Source: Vibrio quintilis (GTDB lineage Bacteria > Pseudomonadota > Gammaproteobacteria > Enterobacterales > Vibrionaceae). From it: a stretch of DNA of 64,000 nucleotides. Below the pieces are notes generated by a model. It did no database searches and was not told the DNA's origin. It saw nothing but the letters and a program-made list of their open reading frames with translations. Below are positions 36,353 to 45,971 of the stretch, piece after piece. The stretch spans positions 1,364,001 through 1,428,000 of the forward strand of contig NZ_AP024897.1 of the NCBI RefSeq assembly GCF_024529975.1. The letters run 5' to 3'. How positions within the stretch are numbered: position 1 is the stretch's first letter; each line of letters starts with the position of its first letter. A program made the translations under genes and the position numbers.

Positions 36353-36957
36353 CAGAAGCTTGCAATGAACAGACCGTCAGCCTGAAGGCTGACGATCATG
36401 ACACTGCCAGCCTCGCTGATCCGGCCCGTGACCACGGGCCGGTTGTCGGGCTTGAAGCAGTGCTGGCGAATAAAGAAGCCAGAGTGAAACGACAACGGGA
36501 CTGGCTGAAACGTCACGGCATGCCGCTGGTGTCTTTTTCTGTCAATATGCCGGGGCCGGAAAAAATGACCGGTATTTCAAAACAGATCTTTAAGCAAGGT
36601 GTTCAGGCGATTGAAGCGGCCTGTAAAGAGCTGGGCTGGACGATTGCCGGTGAACAGATTTTACTGCAGGAAACCGGGCCGGAAGGTATTTTTGCTATCG
36701 ACGCCCGCAGTGCCATGATGCTGAAAAAGCAGATGATCACCATCGAAAGAAGTCATCCTCTTGGCCGGCTGATGGATCTGGACGTGTTGGATGAATCCGG
36801 AAAGATCATTTCCCGCAAAGGGCAACAAATGCCCCGGCGCAAATGTTTGATCTGTGATGAAGATGCCGTGGTTTGTGCCCGCTCCCGAAAACACCCGCTG
36901 GATGAACTGATTCTGCGGATTAAAGAGATCGTAAATGATGAGCAGTGTTGCCGTTAA
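36349..36957 (+). CDS. citX: Holo-citrate-lyase synthase (apo-CitD transferase)
   Basis: It transfers the prosthetic-group precursor to apo-CitD. Of its 202 residues, the first ~38 are poorly conserved and acidic. The core has MPLVSFSVNMPGPEK, GRLMDLDVLD and the Cys-rich RKCLICDEDAVVCARSRKH, as expected for CitX. It overlaps citF (ATGA) and citG (23 bp), so translation of all three is probably coupled. Confidence 0.93.
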   Translation: MTEACNEQTVSLKADDHDTASLADPARDHGPVVGLEAVLANKEARVKRQRDWLKRHGMPLVSFSVNMPGPEKMTGISKQIFKQGVQAIEAACKELGWTIAGEQILLQETGPEGIFAIDARSAMMLKKQMITIERSHPLGRLMDLDVLDESGKIISRKGQQMPRRKCLICDEDAVVCARSRKHPLDELILRIKEIVNDEQCCR

Positions 36958-37912
36958 TCTGTTAATGAATCCGGCTGTATCCGGACAGACTGTACCGGTC
37001 GATTCAGCCGGAGACAGATTTTTTTCACTGGTTGCCGGGCTGGCTTATCATGCCATGTTGGTTGAGGTGCATCTGACACCGAAGCCGGGGTTAGTTGATT
37101 TGCTGACCAATGGCGCGCACACCGATATGGATGTGCCTTTGTTTGAAGCCAGTGCGTCTTCTATCCGGCCTTATCTGATTCGCTTTCTCGATGCGGGGTT
37201 GCGTTTTTCTGAACAGCCCGCAGACGGTTTGCTGCGTGTGCTCCGTCCCATCGGTCTGGAAGCTGAGCAGGCAATGTTTGCTGCGACAAAAGGTGTAAAT
37301 ACCCACAAAGGGATGATTTTTGGTCTGGGCCTGGTGTGCGGGGCGATTGGCTGGCTGAGAGGGAAAGGCTTAACCGTGAATGCGCAGTATATCAGTCAGA
37401 CGATTAAACGCTGTTGTGCCTGTCTGGTGGTGGATGAGCTGAAACATCGCCATGTTCAAACAGATCACCAGCCTGTGACTCAGCCGGAACCCCGGGAAAC
37501 ACACGGCGAATTTCTTTACCGCGAATATGGCCTGACCGGTGCCCGTGGTGAAGCTGCATCCGGTTATCACACCATTCTCAGCCACAGCTTACCGGCTTAT
37601 GAACAGGCAGTGTCCAACGGGTATTCCGTTGAGCAGTCACTATGGCAAACCCTGCTGGTACTGATGGCAAATAATGAAGACACCAATGTGGTCTCGCGTG
37701 GCGGGATGCACGGATTGCGGTTCGTCCGGACTGCGGCTGAATCCCTGTTATCTCAGGGCGGTTGTGCCAGCCCGGCACTGGAAGCGTCATTGATTGAGTT
37801 AGACAAAGTCTTTACAGAGAAACGGCTCAGCCCGGGCGGCAGTGCTGATTTACTGGCAATGACATGGTTACTGTCACAGATTGAAACGCTCGACAGAACC
37901 GGATTTTATTGA
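36935..37912 (+). CDS. citG: Triphosphoribosyl-dephospho-CoA synthase
   Basis: It makes the citrate lyase prosthetic-group precursor from dephospho-CoA and ATP. Its 325 residues contain EVHLTPKPGLVDLLTNGAHTDMD, GVNTHKGMIFGLGL and MANNEDTNVVSRGG, all typical of CitG. Last gene of citCDEFXG. The repeat at 38026 follows; no clear terminator is seen. Confidence 0.94.
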   Translation: MMSSVAVNLLMNPAVSGQTVPVDSAGDRFFSLVAGLAYHAMLVEVHLTPKPGLVDLLTNGAHTDMDVPLFEASASSIRPYLIRFLDAGLRFSEQPADGLLRVLRPIGLEAEQAMFAATKGVNTHKGMIFGLGLVCGAIGWLRGKGLTVNAQYISQTIKRCCACLVVDELKHRHVQTDHQPVTQPEPRETHGEFLYREYGLTGARGEAASGYHTILSHSLPAYEQAVSNGYSVEQSLWQTLLVLMANNEDTNVVSRGGMHGLRFVRTAAESLLSQGGCASPALEASLIELDKVFTEKRLSPGGSADLLAMTWLLSQIETLDRTGFY

Positions 37913-38025
37913 TTTTTCTGTCCCGGTTCATACGTAGGGTGAGAATAGTTCCATTTCTGAAGATTACTCTGTTTGCTGATGATGCCCTGTCTGCAGAAAA
38001 CGCGTATAAAACACTGCGTATATAA

Positions 38026-38058
38026 ACCCAACAACCTGAAGATGCATGGGTATATGAC
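38026..38058. repeat. Copy of the TATACCC...CCTGAAG repeat
   Basis: AAACCCAACAACCTGAAGATGC followed by GGGTATATG is a shortened member of the dispersed inverted-repeat family first seen at 3123-3195. Confidence 0.55.
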
Positions 38059-38153
38059 CAATCGGTTATGGCGAAAGGCCGGTGATGCCCACGGGCCTGC
38101 TGTAACCCCATGAACGTCCGCAGTCAGTATTTTGAAGGAGTGTATTTTTTGTG

Positions 38154-39794
38154 ATGAATAACCTGACGTTAAGAACCCGGCTGATTATTGCGATCTTCGT
38201 GCCGTGCCTTGCCCTGATTATTATCGGTGTGTCCAGTCTGATGACTATGTCTTCCATGCAGGGACAGGCGACTCAACTCTATGTCAATACCGCCGCGCCG
38301 ATGCGGTCTGTTGCTGAAGTATTGTCACGTATTCCCCGGATGCGGGTCGGCATCGACATGATGTTACTGCAGGAAACTTCATTACGGGATCAGAAAGGCG
38401 TGCAGACGCGGGTCCGCGAAGCCAGAACCGAAGATATACCGGAAATGCGTAAAGCGATGCAGGAAGTGGTTTCGGCACAAACGAACCCGGCACTGAAGCA
38501 CCGGGCCAAAGTATTGCAGGATGATTTTGAACGTATGGTCAGTCAGGAGCTTGATCCGATGCTGAATGCGTTTGAACGGGGCGATATCGATACCGCAAAG
38601 CAGATTTACCGTCAGCAGTATGCCAAAACCTACGGCAGTATGCGCAAAGAAGCCAACAATATGATGAATGATTTACTGCATCAGGCCAGTGATCATTATC
38701 ATCGCAGTCAGACCAATTATCAGAACGGGCGGCAGAATCAGTGGTTGCTGATTATTCTGGCGCTGGTTGTTTCCTTCACGATTGCCTGGTTGATTATTAC
38801 CCGGTTACGCAAGCGGGTGAGTCTCCTGCAATCGACCATGCAGGAAGCCGCACAGTCGAAGTCACTGTTTTTGCGGGTTCGGCTGGAAGGAAAAGATGAA
38901 CTGAGTCAAATTGGTGAGAGTTTCAATCAGTTTATCAGCCGTGTGCATGAATCTATTCAGCAGGTCGCGCAGGATGCACAGGAGCTTGCGGTCGTGGCCG
39001 CTGAAACAACTCAGCGCGCACAGCAGACACAAAATAATTGTACCGAGCAACAGGACAGAACCGTTCAGGTCGCGACGGCAATTAATCAGCTGGGGGCGAC
39101 TGTGGCAGAGATTGCATCTAACGCGGCCAGAGCTGCAGATGTTGCCAAAGAAGCCGCGAACCTGTCAGGCAATGGCCGGCAGATAGTCCACGCTGCGCAG
39201 GAACACGTGGTTGAATTATCAGATGAGCTGACAAAAAGCTCGGATGTGGTGACTGCGCTGGCCAGTCAGGTGGAAGATATTGGCCTGACGCTGGATACGA
39301 TTCGCAGCATTTCAGAGCAGACCAACCTGCTGGCACTCAATGCCGCCATTGAAGCTGCGCGGGCCGGAGAACAGGGCCGGGGATTCGCCGTGGTTGCTGA
39401 TGAAGTCCGCCAGCTGGCAAATCACTCATCAAGCTCGACCGAAGAGATTCAGGCGGTGATCGACCGTCTGCAGGCAGAATCACGCAAAGCTGTTGGCAGT
39501 ATGGCATCGGGGCAGGAACTGAATGCGCAGGTGGTGAATTATGCCGGCAGCACCAATGAAGCACTGATTCAGATGAATGAGCATATTGACCAGCTCAGTG
39601 AACAGAATGTTCAGATAGCAGTGGCAACTGAAGAACAGTCAACCGTGGTTGAAGATATCAACCGCAATGCCACCGAAATTAACCAGTTTACCGCTGAGAC
39701 CACGCAAATAGCTAAGTTATTGAACGATGACAGTGTGCGCCTGCAGGCTTTGTCTGCTGAGCTGAAATCACTGGTTGGTGCGTTTCAGCTTTGA
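38154..39794 (+). CDS. Methyl-accepting chemotaxis protein, paralogue A
   Basis: A 546-residue chemoreceptor: N-terminal membrane helix (about 10-30), a four-helix-bundle periplasmic domain (contains [20 protein letters not shown]), a second helix (about 190-210), HAMP and a signalling domain ([18 protein letters not shown]). It is very similar to the next receptor downstream. A GTG three bases before the ATG is an alternative start. It ends with a strong terminator. The ligand is unknown. Confidence 0.92.
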   Translation: MNNLTLRTRLIIAIFVPCLALIIIGVSSLMTMSSMQGQATQLYVNTAAPMRSVAEVLSRIPRMRVGIDMMLLQETSLRDQKGVQTRVREARTEDIPEMRKAMQEVVSAQTNPALKHRAKVLQDDFERMVSQELDPMLNAFERGDIDTAKQIYRQQYAKTYGSMRKEANNMMNDLLHQASDHYHRSQTNYQNGRQNQWLLIILALVVSFTIAWLIITRLRKRVSLLQSTMQEAAQSKSLFLRVRLEGKDELSQIGESFNQFISRVHESIQQVAQDAQELAVVAAETTQRAQQTQNNCTEQQDRTVQVATAINQLGATVAEIASNAARAADVAKEAANLSGNGRQIVHAAQEHVVELSDELTKSSDVVTALASQVEDIGLTLDTIRSISEQTNLLALNAAIEAARAGEQGRGFAVVADEVRQLANHSSSSTEEIQAVIDRLQAESRKAVGSMASGQELNAQVVNYAGSTNEALIQMNEHIDQLSEQNVQIAVATEEQSTVVEDINRNATEINQFTAETTQIAKLLNDDSVRLQALSAELKSLVGAFQL

Positions 39795-40217
39795 ATTACG
39801 GTGCCTCACCGGTGAGCACTCAGGCAGGTTGAGACTGCCTGAGTATCAACAGTTTGATTACTCTTTTCTTTGATGATGAAGAACCCCGGTCCTGCCGGGG
39901 ATTTTTTTGTCCGGATCTGCCTGAAGATGCCGGAAAAACGCCTGAACCCACAGTATATTGGTGATATTTTTGTAATTATATGCATGTATAATCAAAGCTC
40001 AGCCAGCCCGGTGACTCACTGAATCAATTGCCTGACAGTGATGTATTGATGGAACCGCCACCGGTCAGATTCATGGAATGATGCGTAAATTTTCTCAGGG
40101 TCCTGTTATCAGAACTCTGAGCGAAGATGGATTTGCCGCACCTCATAAGCCTCTTGGTTTGATGAGTTGTGCCGCAAATAAAATGCTTTATCCCTGATAG
40201 AAGGAGTCAGTTTGGTC
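39795..40217. other. Intergenic region between the paired MCP genes
   Basis: It contains the terminator at 39884-39910 and an AT-rich promoter region for the second receptor. No gene is supported. Confidence 0.45.
39884..39910 (+). terminator. Terminator after MCP paralogue A
   Basis: CCCCGG, 5-nt loop, CCGGGG, then ATTTTTTTG: a classical rho-independent terminator. Confidence 0.85.
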
Positions 40218-41858
40218 ATGAATAACCTGACATTAAAACACCGCTTGATTTTGGCCGTCTTTATCCCGTGTATTGCATTGATCGCAGTCGGTTTGTTTAG
40301 CCTGTCCACCACCTCTACGATGCAGACTCAGGCAACACAGCTTTATGTCAACACCGCCGCGCCGATGCGTTCGGTGGCGGAGGCTTTATCCCGGATTCCC
40401 AGAATGCGTGTCGGCATTGACATGATGCTGTTGCAGGAAACTTCCCTGCGGGATCAGAAAGGTGTGAAGCAGCGGGTTCAGGAAGCCCGGACAGAAGATA
40501 TCCCGGAAATGCGTAAGGCGATGAGAGATGCGGTTTCCGCGCAGATTAATCCGGTACTGAAAAAACAGGCACAGGGTGTTCTGGATCAATTTGAACGCAT
40601 GGTGACCGAAGAGCTTGAGCCGATGCTGCAAGCGTTTGACGGCGGTGATATTGAAACTGCAAAACATATTTACCGCCATCAATACGCAAAAACCTATGGC
40701 AAGATGCGTAAAGATACCGGCAAGATTCTGGATGAACTGCTGCAACAGGCTGACGAATATAACCGTAACAGTGAAGAAAATTATCTGTCCGGCCGTCAGA
40801 ATCAGCTGATTGTCATCATTCTGGCGCTGGTGATTTCAGCCGGAATCGCCTGGCTGATTATTGCCAGTATGCGCAGACGGGTTGAAGCGTTGCAGACCAC
40901 AATGAAAGAGGCGGCACAGTCCATGTCACTGGTGCTGCGGGTGAAGCTCGGTGGCAAAGATGAACTGGCCAGTATCGGAGACAGTTTTAACCAGTTTATC
41001 GGCCGGGTGCATGAAGCGATGATGCGGGTGGCTGAGGATGCACAGGCGCTGACAGCGGTGGCTGATCAAACGGCAGATCGCGCCCGGCAAACGCAAACTA
41101 ACTGCGCAGAGCAGCAGGATCGCACCGTTCAGGTGGCGACGGCCATTAACGAGCTGGGTGCGACAGTGTCTGAAATCGCATCGAATGCAGCCAATGCTGC
41201 CAGTGTGGCAAAAGAGGCCGCTGAACTGTCCGGCCACGGGCGTGACATGGTACATGCTGCCAAGGGACAGATCGGCAGCTTGTCTGATGAACTGACACAA
41301 GCTTCCGGGGTCGTGTCAACGCTGGCAAATCAGGTGGAAGAAATCAGTGAAACGCTGAATACCATCCGGGGTATTTCTGAGCAGACTAACCTGCTGGCAC
41401 TCAATGCCGCGATTGAAGCTGCGCGTGCAGGAGAGCAGGGCCGGGGCTTTGCCGTGGTCGCGGATGAAGTCCGTCAGCTGGCGAACCGTTCTTCCGCATC
41501 GACAGAAGAAATTCAGGCGATTATCGACCGCCTGCAGTCTGAATCTCAAAAAGCCGTCAGCAGTATGGAATCCGGTCAGTCCATGAATGAACAGGTGGTG
41601 CATAATGCCGGTGACGTTTATACATCACTGGAACAGATTAATCAGCATATTGATCATCTCAATGATCAGAACACTCAGATTGCAGTGGCGACGGAAGAGC
41701 AGTCAACCGTGGTTGAAGACATCAACCGCAATGCGACAGAAATTAATGAGTTCACTTCAGAGACAACCGACATTGCCGGACAGATGAGTCAGGACAGTGC
41801 CCGGTTACAAACTTTATCGGCTGAGCTGAAAAAACTGGTCAGTACCTTTCAGTTATAG
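40218..41858 (+). CDS. Methyl-accepting chemotaxis protein, paralogue B
   Basis: A 546-residue receptor collinear with paralogue A over its whole length, including the sensor segment [20 protein letters not shown] and a C-terminus ending FQL. The pair looks like a tandem duplication. The sensor domains have diverged less than expected for unrelated ligands, so they may sense related molecules. The ATG at 40218 is chosen for its GGAG site (11 bases upstream); an in-frame TTG lies 6 bp earlier. A terminator follows. Confidence 0.92.
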   Translation: MNNLTLKHRLILAVFIPCIALIAVGLFSLSTTSTMQTQATQLYVNTAAPMRSVAEALSRIPRMRVGIDMMLLQETSLRDQKGVKQRVQEARTEDIPEMRKAMRDAVSAQINPVLKKQAQGVLDQFERMVTEELEPMLQAFDGGDIETAKHIYRHQYAKTYGKMRKDTGKILDELLQQADEYNRNSEENYLSGRQNQLIVIILALVISAGIAWLIIASMRRRVEALQTTMKEAAQSMSLVLRVKLGGKDELASIGDSFNQFIGRVHEAMMRVAEDAQALTAVADQTADRARQTQTNCAEQQDRTVQVATAINELGATVSEIASNAANAASVAKEAAELSGHGRDMVHAAKGQIGSLSDELTQASGVVSTLANQVEEISETLNTIRGISEQTNLLALNAAIEAARAGEQGRGFAVVADEVRQLANRSSASTEEIQAIIDRLQSESQKAVSSMESGQSMNEQVVHNAGDVYTSLEQINQHIDHLNDQNTQIAVATEEQSTVVEDINRNATEINEFTSETTDIAGQMSQDSARLQTLSAELKKLVSTFQL

Positions 41859-42194
41859 CATTCAGTGATAGCAGTCAGAGACAGAATGCAGTGATAACAC
41901 TGAATCACCGCCTGACCCCGCTTGAATAAAATCTCCCCGGAACTTTATCCGGGGATTTTTTTGTCCTGCTGATTATTCATACATCTTCAATGCAGATGCT
42001 ACGCTTATTGATGCAATACAATAAGAAATGGATTGATTATTCAGACAACCGCCTGCTTTTATTCCGGTTGTTTGTCTGTATCAGAATTCAAAGACTGAAT
42101 CTCTGAATTCAAACACTGAACTCTGCGTTTAAAAACAGAACATCTGAGTTCAATGATTGAAACGCAGAATCGTCAGTTGGCATGGAGAATCATA
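41859..42194. other. Intergenic region before the NIT-domain MCP
   Basis: It contains a terminator (41937-41964) and short direct repeats around 42090-42150 (GAATTCAAA/CTGAA-rich). No gene is seen. Confidence 0.4.
41937..41964 (+). terminator. Terminator after MCP paralogue B
   Basis: CCCCGG, 8-nt loop, CCGGGG, then ATTTTTTTG. It is nearly identical in form to the terminator after paralogue A, supporting duplication of the whole transcription unit. Confidence 0.85.
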
Positions 42195-44189
42195 ATGTCT
42201 TTATTAAAAAAACTGAAAGTTTCGCATGCGATCGGTGTGGTTGGATTACTGCCTGTGATTTTTTTCTTCATTGCGGTTTGTCTGCTCGCAAATGTGGTGT
42301 TAAAGGAATGGCATCAGGGAAGAATGATTCAGGATATCACCCGGCTTTCTCATGTATTAGATGGTGTGGCACATAATTTTGCTGTAGAGCGTGGCCTGAC
42401 GGCTGGCTTTCTTGGTTCGAAAGGCACCCGGGGCCGGACGGAGATGCTCCGGCAGCGGCAGGTGGCCGATCAGGCGGAAAGCGCATTGCGTCAGTTAAGT
42501 GCTGACGATTTTCTTGAAATTACACCGGAGCAGCTGCACATGATGAGGGCGGATGTTTTCCGCCATCTGTCGGAAAAGAGTCAGGTTCGTCGTCAGGTTG
42601 ATGCCCTCGCGCCGGATAACGGCGCGTTTGCTTTTTATTCCGGCTTAAATGCCGCCGCACTGGATGAAGTGCGGTTTTTAGTGTTTGAAATCGATGATAA
42701 GACGTTAACCAAAATGCTGGGGGCACGCCTGAGTTTACTCTGGATGAAAGAACGAATCGGTCAGTACCGGGGCGCACTCAACGGCGTGTTTGCTGCCGGA
42801 AAAACCACCGGCAAACGGCAGGCGGAAATTATCGGTTTTATCCGTGATGAAACGCACTGGGCGAAGGAGTTTCAGGCGCTGGCTTCTCAGCCGATGCAAG
42901 ATCAGTACGCCCGTTCCCGGCTGACACAGGTCTGGCAGAATGTTGACCGGTATACCAAAGCATTTGTCCGGACCCGGGATTTACAGACAGTTCAGGGGCC
43001 GGACAACTGGTTTCAGCTGGCAACACAGAAAATCAAACTGATCAAAGGCATGGCAGATAATATCAGCCAGCAGATTGACGTTATCGCGAATGAAAAAGCG
43101 GCCGCAAGTCAGAATCATCTGATGGGGTTAGCCGGGGCTTTTCTGTTTGTCACGCTGCCGGTACTGTGGTTAATCCGGCTGGTGATTCGCTCTGTTTCCA
43201 GTCGCGTCAACCTGATTCACCAGACACTGAGTACCGTGTCGCAGGACCGGGATATTTCGGTCCGCATTCCTGAACATGCTCAGGATGAACTGGGAGAGAT
43301 CATTGAAGCGCTGAACATGCACCTGCAGCATTTATCCGAATCTTTTACCATTCTGGCGGATAAATCCGGCGAGTCAAAATCCGGCATGGATGCGCTGTTC
43401 CGCAAGGTACAGGCAGCACTTGAGTCCACTCAGATTCAGTTTGATAAGCTGGATCAGATAGCCAGCGCTGTGGAACAGATGTCTGTGACCAGCAACAGTA
43501 TTTCTCAGGACATGCAAACTGTGTCGACGGAAACGGAAAATATGAATCAGCTCGGCAATCAGGGACGCCAGCGGATGAGCCTTATTCTCAGTTCTATTTC
43601 CGAACTCGATCAGGAAGTGGACCACGGATTTCAGTCGGTGAAGCAGATGTCAGACCAGACGGCGCAGATTGATGTCATCCTGCAGGAGATTGAGTCGATT
43701 GCGGAGCAGACCAACCTGCTGGCACTGAATGCGGCAATCGAGGCGGCACGGGCTGGTGATCAGGGGCGCGGTTTTGCGATTGTGGCGGATGAAGTCCGCA
43801 ATCTGGCTCAGCGCACGCAGGGAGCAACCGACAATATCCGGACCATGATTGAATCGCTGATCAGCGTCAGTCAGACGGCGTTGCATTCGATGGAATCCTG
43901 CGCCGGTAAAACGACCCAAACCGCAGAGAGTGTGAAAGAAAATGTGGCGATGATGAAAGCACTCTTTTCTTCCATTGAACTGATTAACCAGACCATCGAG
44001 CGGGTGGCGACAGCTTCCGAACAGCAGTCTCATGTTTCTGAAGATATCAACCGTAATGTTCAGGATGTGAATGTTCAGGCCCGCCATGTGCTTGATTCTG
44101 TGTCAGAAACAGATAACCGGGCGAAGATTGCCCATGAGCATGTCAGTGGTGTGTTGGGAGAAATTGCGACCTATCATCTGGTCAGGTAG
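42195..44189 (+). CDS. Methyl-accepting chemotaxis protein with NIT-type sensor
   Basis: A 664-residue receptor. After an N-terminal helix (about 15-35) comes a helical domain with [17 protein letters not shown] and [12 protein letters not shown], typical of the nitrate/nitrite-sensing NIT domain. A second helix (about 315-335), HAMP and the signalling domain ([23 protein letters not shown], split here by reading only part) follow. Nitrate or nitrite is a reasonable ligand guess. The ATG at 42195 has GGAG 7 bases upstream; the longer frame adds 14 unlikely residues. Confidence 0.88.
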   Translation: MSLLKKLKVSHAIGVVGLLPVIFFFIAVCLLANVVLKEWHQGRMIQDITRLSHVLDGVAHNFAVERGLTAGFLGSKGTRGRTEMLRQRQVADQAESALRQLSADDFLEITPEQLHMMRADVFRHLSEKSQVRRQVDALAPDNGAFAFYSGLNAAALDEVRFLVFEIDDKTLTKMLGARLSLLWMKERIGQYRGALNGVFAAGKTTGKRQAEIIGFIRDETHWAKEFQALASQPMQDQYARSRLTQVWQNVDRYTKAFVRTRDLQTVQGPDNWFQLATQKIKLIKGMADNISQQIDVIANEKAAASQNHLMGLAGAFLFVTLPVLWLIRLVIRSVSSRVNLIHQTLSTVSQDRDISVRIPEHAQDELGEIIEALNMHLQHLSESFTILADKSGESKSGMDALFRKVQAALESTQIQFDKLDQIASAVEQMSVTSNSISQDMQTVSTETENMNQLGNQGRQRMSLILSSISELDQEVDHGFQSVKQMSDQTAQIDVILQEIESIAEQTNLLALNAAIEAARAGDQGRGFAIVADEVRNLAQRTQGATDNIRTMIESLISVSQTALHSMESCAGKTTQTAESVKENVAMMKALFSSIELINQTIERVATASEQQSHVSEDINRNVQDVNVQARHVLDSVSETDNRAKIAHEHVSGVLGEIATYHLVR

Positions 44190-44197
44190 CCTGGGTG

Positions 44198-44233
44198 TAG
44201 CCAAATAACCGGTCCCTTCAGGTTATTTGGCTA
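44198..44233 (+). terminator. Perfect hairpin after the NIT-domain MCP
   Basis: TAGCCAAATAACC (44198-44210) pairs perfectly with GGTTATTTGGCTA (44221-44233), 10-nt loop. It is a variant of the TATACCC...CCTGAAG repeat family acting where a terminator is expected. There is no T run. Confidence 0.55.
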
Positions 44234-44467
44234 TAAGCCAGCCGGTGAACTGCAAACAGATGTAATTTGCATCATCGGCTGTTAACCGTTTTGTCACTTA
44301 ACTTCTCAAAATTTCAACAAAAGCATCATCAATTTGTCGCTTTATGGCTGAGATCAAACTTGTGCTGATAAAGGTTGATAATATAACCATCAATAAGTGT
44401 GTGATTTCGTGACTGTATTTTCCGCCTCTGCCAGATGGGGCCGGAATTGTATAAGTTGAGGCAACAA

Positions 44468-45322
44468 ATGTATAAAATTCAGAACTTTAGCCGGGTGGAT
44501 GAAACAGAATACTCCCTTCCGACCGATAACATCAATTTGTTGTATTATGATTTGCCCAAGCATTTCAGTGATGAGTACCGCTCGTATGATTCGCCGAGAT
44601 TGTGCACCATTATTGAAGGCGTCAAAGAAGTCAGTATTAACCGCTCAGAGCGTTTTGTGTATAACCACAATGATTTTGTGCTGCTGCCGCCTCATTCCAA
44701 TGTTTATATGTCGATGACGGAATACACCAAAGCGCTGGTGTATGAATTCAGTGACTGTCTGATTGATAAGGTCAGCCAGAAAGTCTCAGAGAATTTACAG
44801 ATTACCGTCGCCAAAGATATCGAATATTCCACGTTCCTGCGTGAGCGGATTAACAACCGGCTCGGGTCTCTGCACCAGCGGATTCAGGAAATTATCGTCG
44901 AGGAAGATGCCAATATTCATTTCCTGCTCGATTTAACCTGTCAGGAAATTATCTACGAGCTGATGAAAATCAAAGGCTGTTACGACATTATTTATCACCA
45001 TCAGAATCATCCGATCAACCAGGCGATCCGGATGATGAATTCACCTCATGGCCATGAGATGACCATTTCTCATATTGCGGAAGAAGTGAATATGTCACTG
45101 TCTGGTTTCAGTCAGAAATTTAAACTGATCACCGACCAGAGTCCGAAAGATTATCTGACCCGCCTGCGGTTGAAAAAATCAAAACAACACCTGAGAAATC
45201 TGTCGGTGACCGATACCGCTTATGAAGTCGGGTTTGAAAATATTTCCCACTATATTCGCCTGTTCAGAAAAGAATACGGCGTGACACCGAAACAGTATCA
45301 GCTGGGTAAAAATCAGCATTAA
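44468..45322 (+). CDS. AraC-family transcriptional regulator
   Basis: A 284-residue regulator with a poorly conserved N-terminal sensing part (about 1-180) and a C-terminal AraC DNA-binding domain (MTISHIAEEVNMSLSGFSQKFK; YEVGFENISHYIRLFRKEYG). The DNA-binding end and length resemble regulators of virulence or stress genes, but no close family member is recognised. The ATG at 44468 (GAGG 6 bases upstream) is preferred over 44435. No adjoining target is obvious. Confidence 0.85.
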   Translation: MYKIQNFSRVDETEYSLPTDNINLLYYDLPKHFSDEYRSYDSPRLCTIIEGVKEVSINRSERFVYNHNDFVLLPPHSNVYMSMTEYTKALVYEFSDCLIDKVSQKVSENLQITVAKDIEYSTFLRERINNRLGSLHQRIQEIIVEEDANIHFLLDLTCQEIIYELMKIKGCYDIIYHHQNHPINQAIRMMNSPHGHEMTISHIAEEVNMSLSGFSQKFKLITDQSPKDYLTRLRLKKSKQHLRNLSVTDTAYEVGFENISHYIRLFRKEYGVTPKQYQLGKNQH

Positions 45323-45429
45323 ACCACGGCTCACCGCTGGTCCGGATTGTGTTCGGGCCAGTCCGTATGCCATCTGTCCGGGCATGACCCCGCCACCTTC
45401 TGCCAGCCTGATTCTGTCAATAAACCTGT

Positions 45430-45452
45430 ATACCCAAACAACCTGAAAATGC
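45430..45452. repeat. Half copy of the TATACCC...CCTGAAG repeat
   Basis: TATACCCAAACAACCTGAAA is followed by an ATGCAGG stretch. The left arm is conserved and the right arm is lost. Confidence 0.55.
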
Positions 45453-45546
45453 AGGTTTCAATGAGATTTGTCAGGCTCTGAGACAAGGCACTGATTTGAA
45501 GACATGGTCATTCAACGTTGAAAATCAGTTATAAATAAAATGGTTT

Positions 45547-45563
45547 CTTAAGAAAGTCTTAAG
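45547..45563 (+). promoter_or_regulatory. PmrA/BasR-type box
   Basis: CTTAAG-AAAGT-CTTAAG is an exact fit to the direct-repeat box YTTAAK-N5-YTTAAK bound by PmrA/BasR and related regulators. It lies about 50 bp upstream of the dgkA start. In Vibrio a PmrA-like regulator (VprA/CarR) controls lipid A modification genes. Confidence 0.75.
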
Positions 45564-45614
45564 TCTGTCTGTTTAGAGTCATTCCTGTTCTGAAGACAGG
45601 AGACTTGATTGACA

Positions 45615-45971
45615 ATGAAACCGGGAAATACAGGTCTGAAAAGACTCTATTATGCGGGGATTTACTCTGCCAAAGGGCTGAGAGCTGCATGGAAGAATGA
45701 AGCCGCATTCCGTCAGGAAGTTTGTATTGTTGTTCCGCTGTGTATTATGGCGCTGTTATTGCCTGTATCGGTGATCGAGCAGCTGTTTCTGGTTTCCTCG
45801 TTGTTTATGGTGCTGATTGCAGAGCTGTTTAACTCATCGATTGAAGCTGTGGTTGACAGAATCAGTGATGAGCTGCATGAGCTGAGCGGCCGGGCCAAAG
45901 ATATTGGCTCTGCGGCGGTCCTTGTCTCCATTTTTCTTGCTGTTTTCATCTGGAGCTGGGTATTACTATGA
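45615..45971 (+). CDS. dgkA: Diacylglycerol kinase
   Basis: An inner-membrane kinase of about 118 residues with three membrane helices. The signature GLRAAWKNEAAFRQE and the catalytic ELFNSSIEAVVDRISDELHELSGRAKDIGSAAV are present (shown in parts). It recycles diacylglycerol left by phosphoethanolamine transfer, which explains pairing with eptA. A TTG at 45609 has better Shine-Dalgarno spacing (AGGAG, 6 bases) than the ATG at 45615, so the start is uncertain by two codons. The stop overlaps eptA (ATGA). Confidence 0.94.
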   Translation: MKPGNTGLKRLYYAGIYSAKGLRAAWKNEAAFRQEVCIVVPLCIMALLLPVSVIEQLFLVSSLFMVLIAELFNSSIEAVVDRISDELHELSGRAKDIGSAAVLVSIFLAVFIWSWVLL

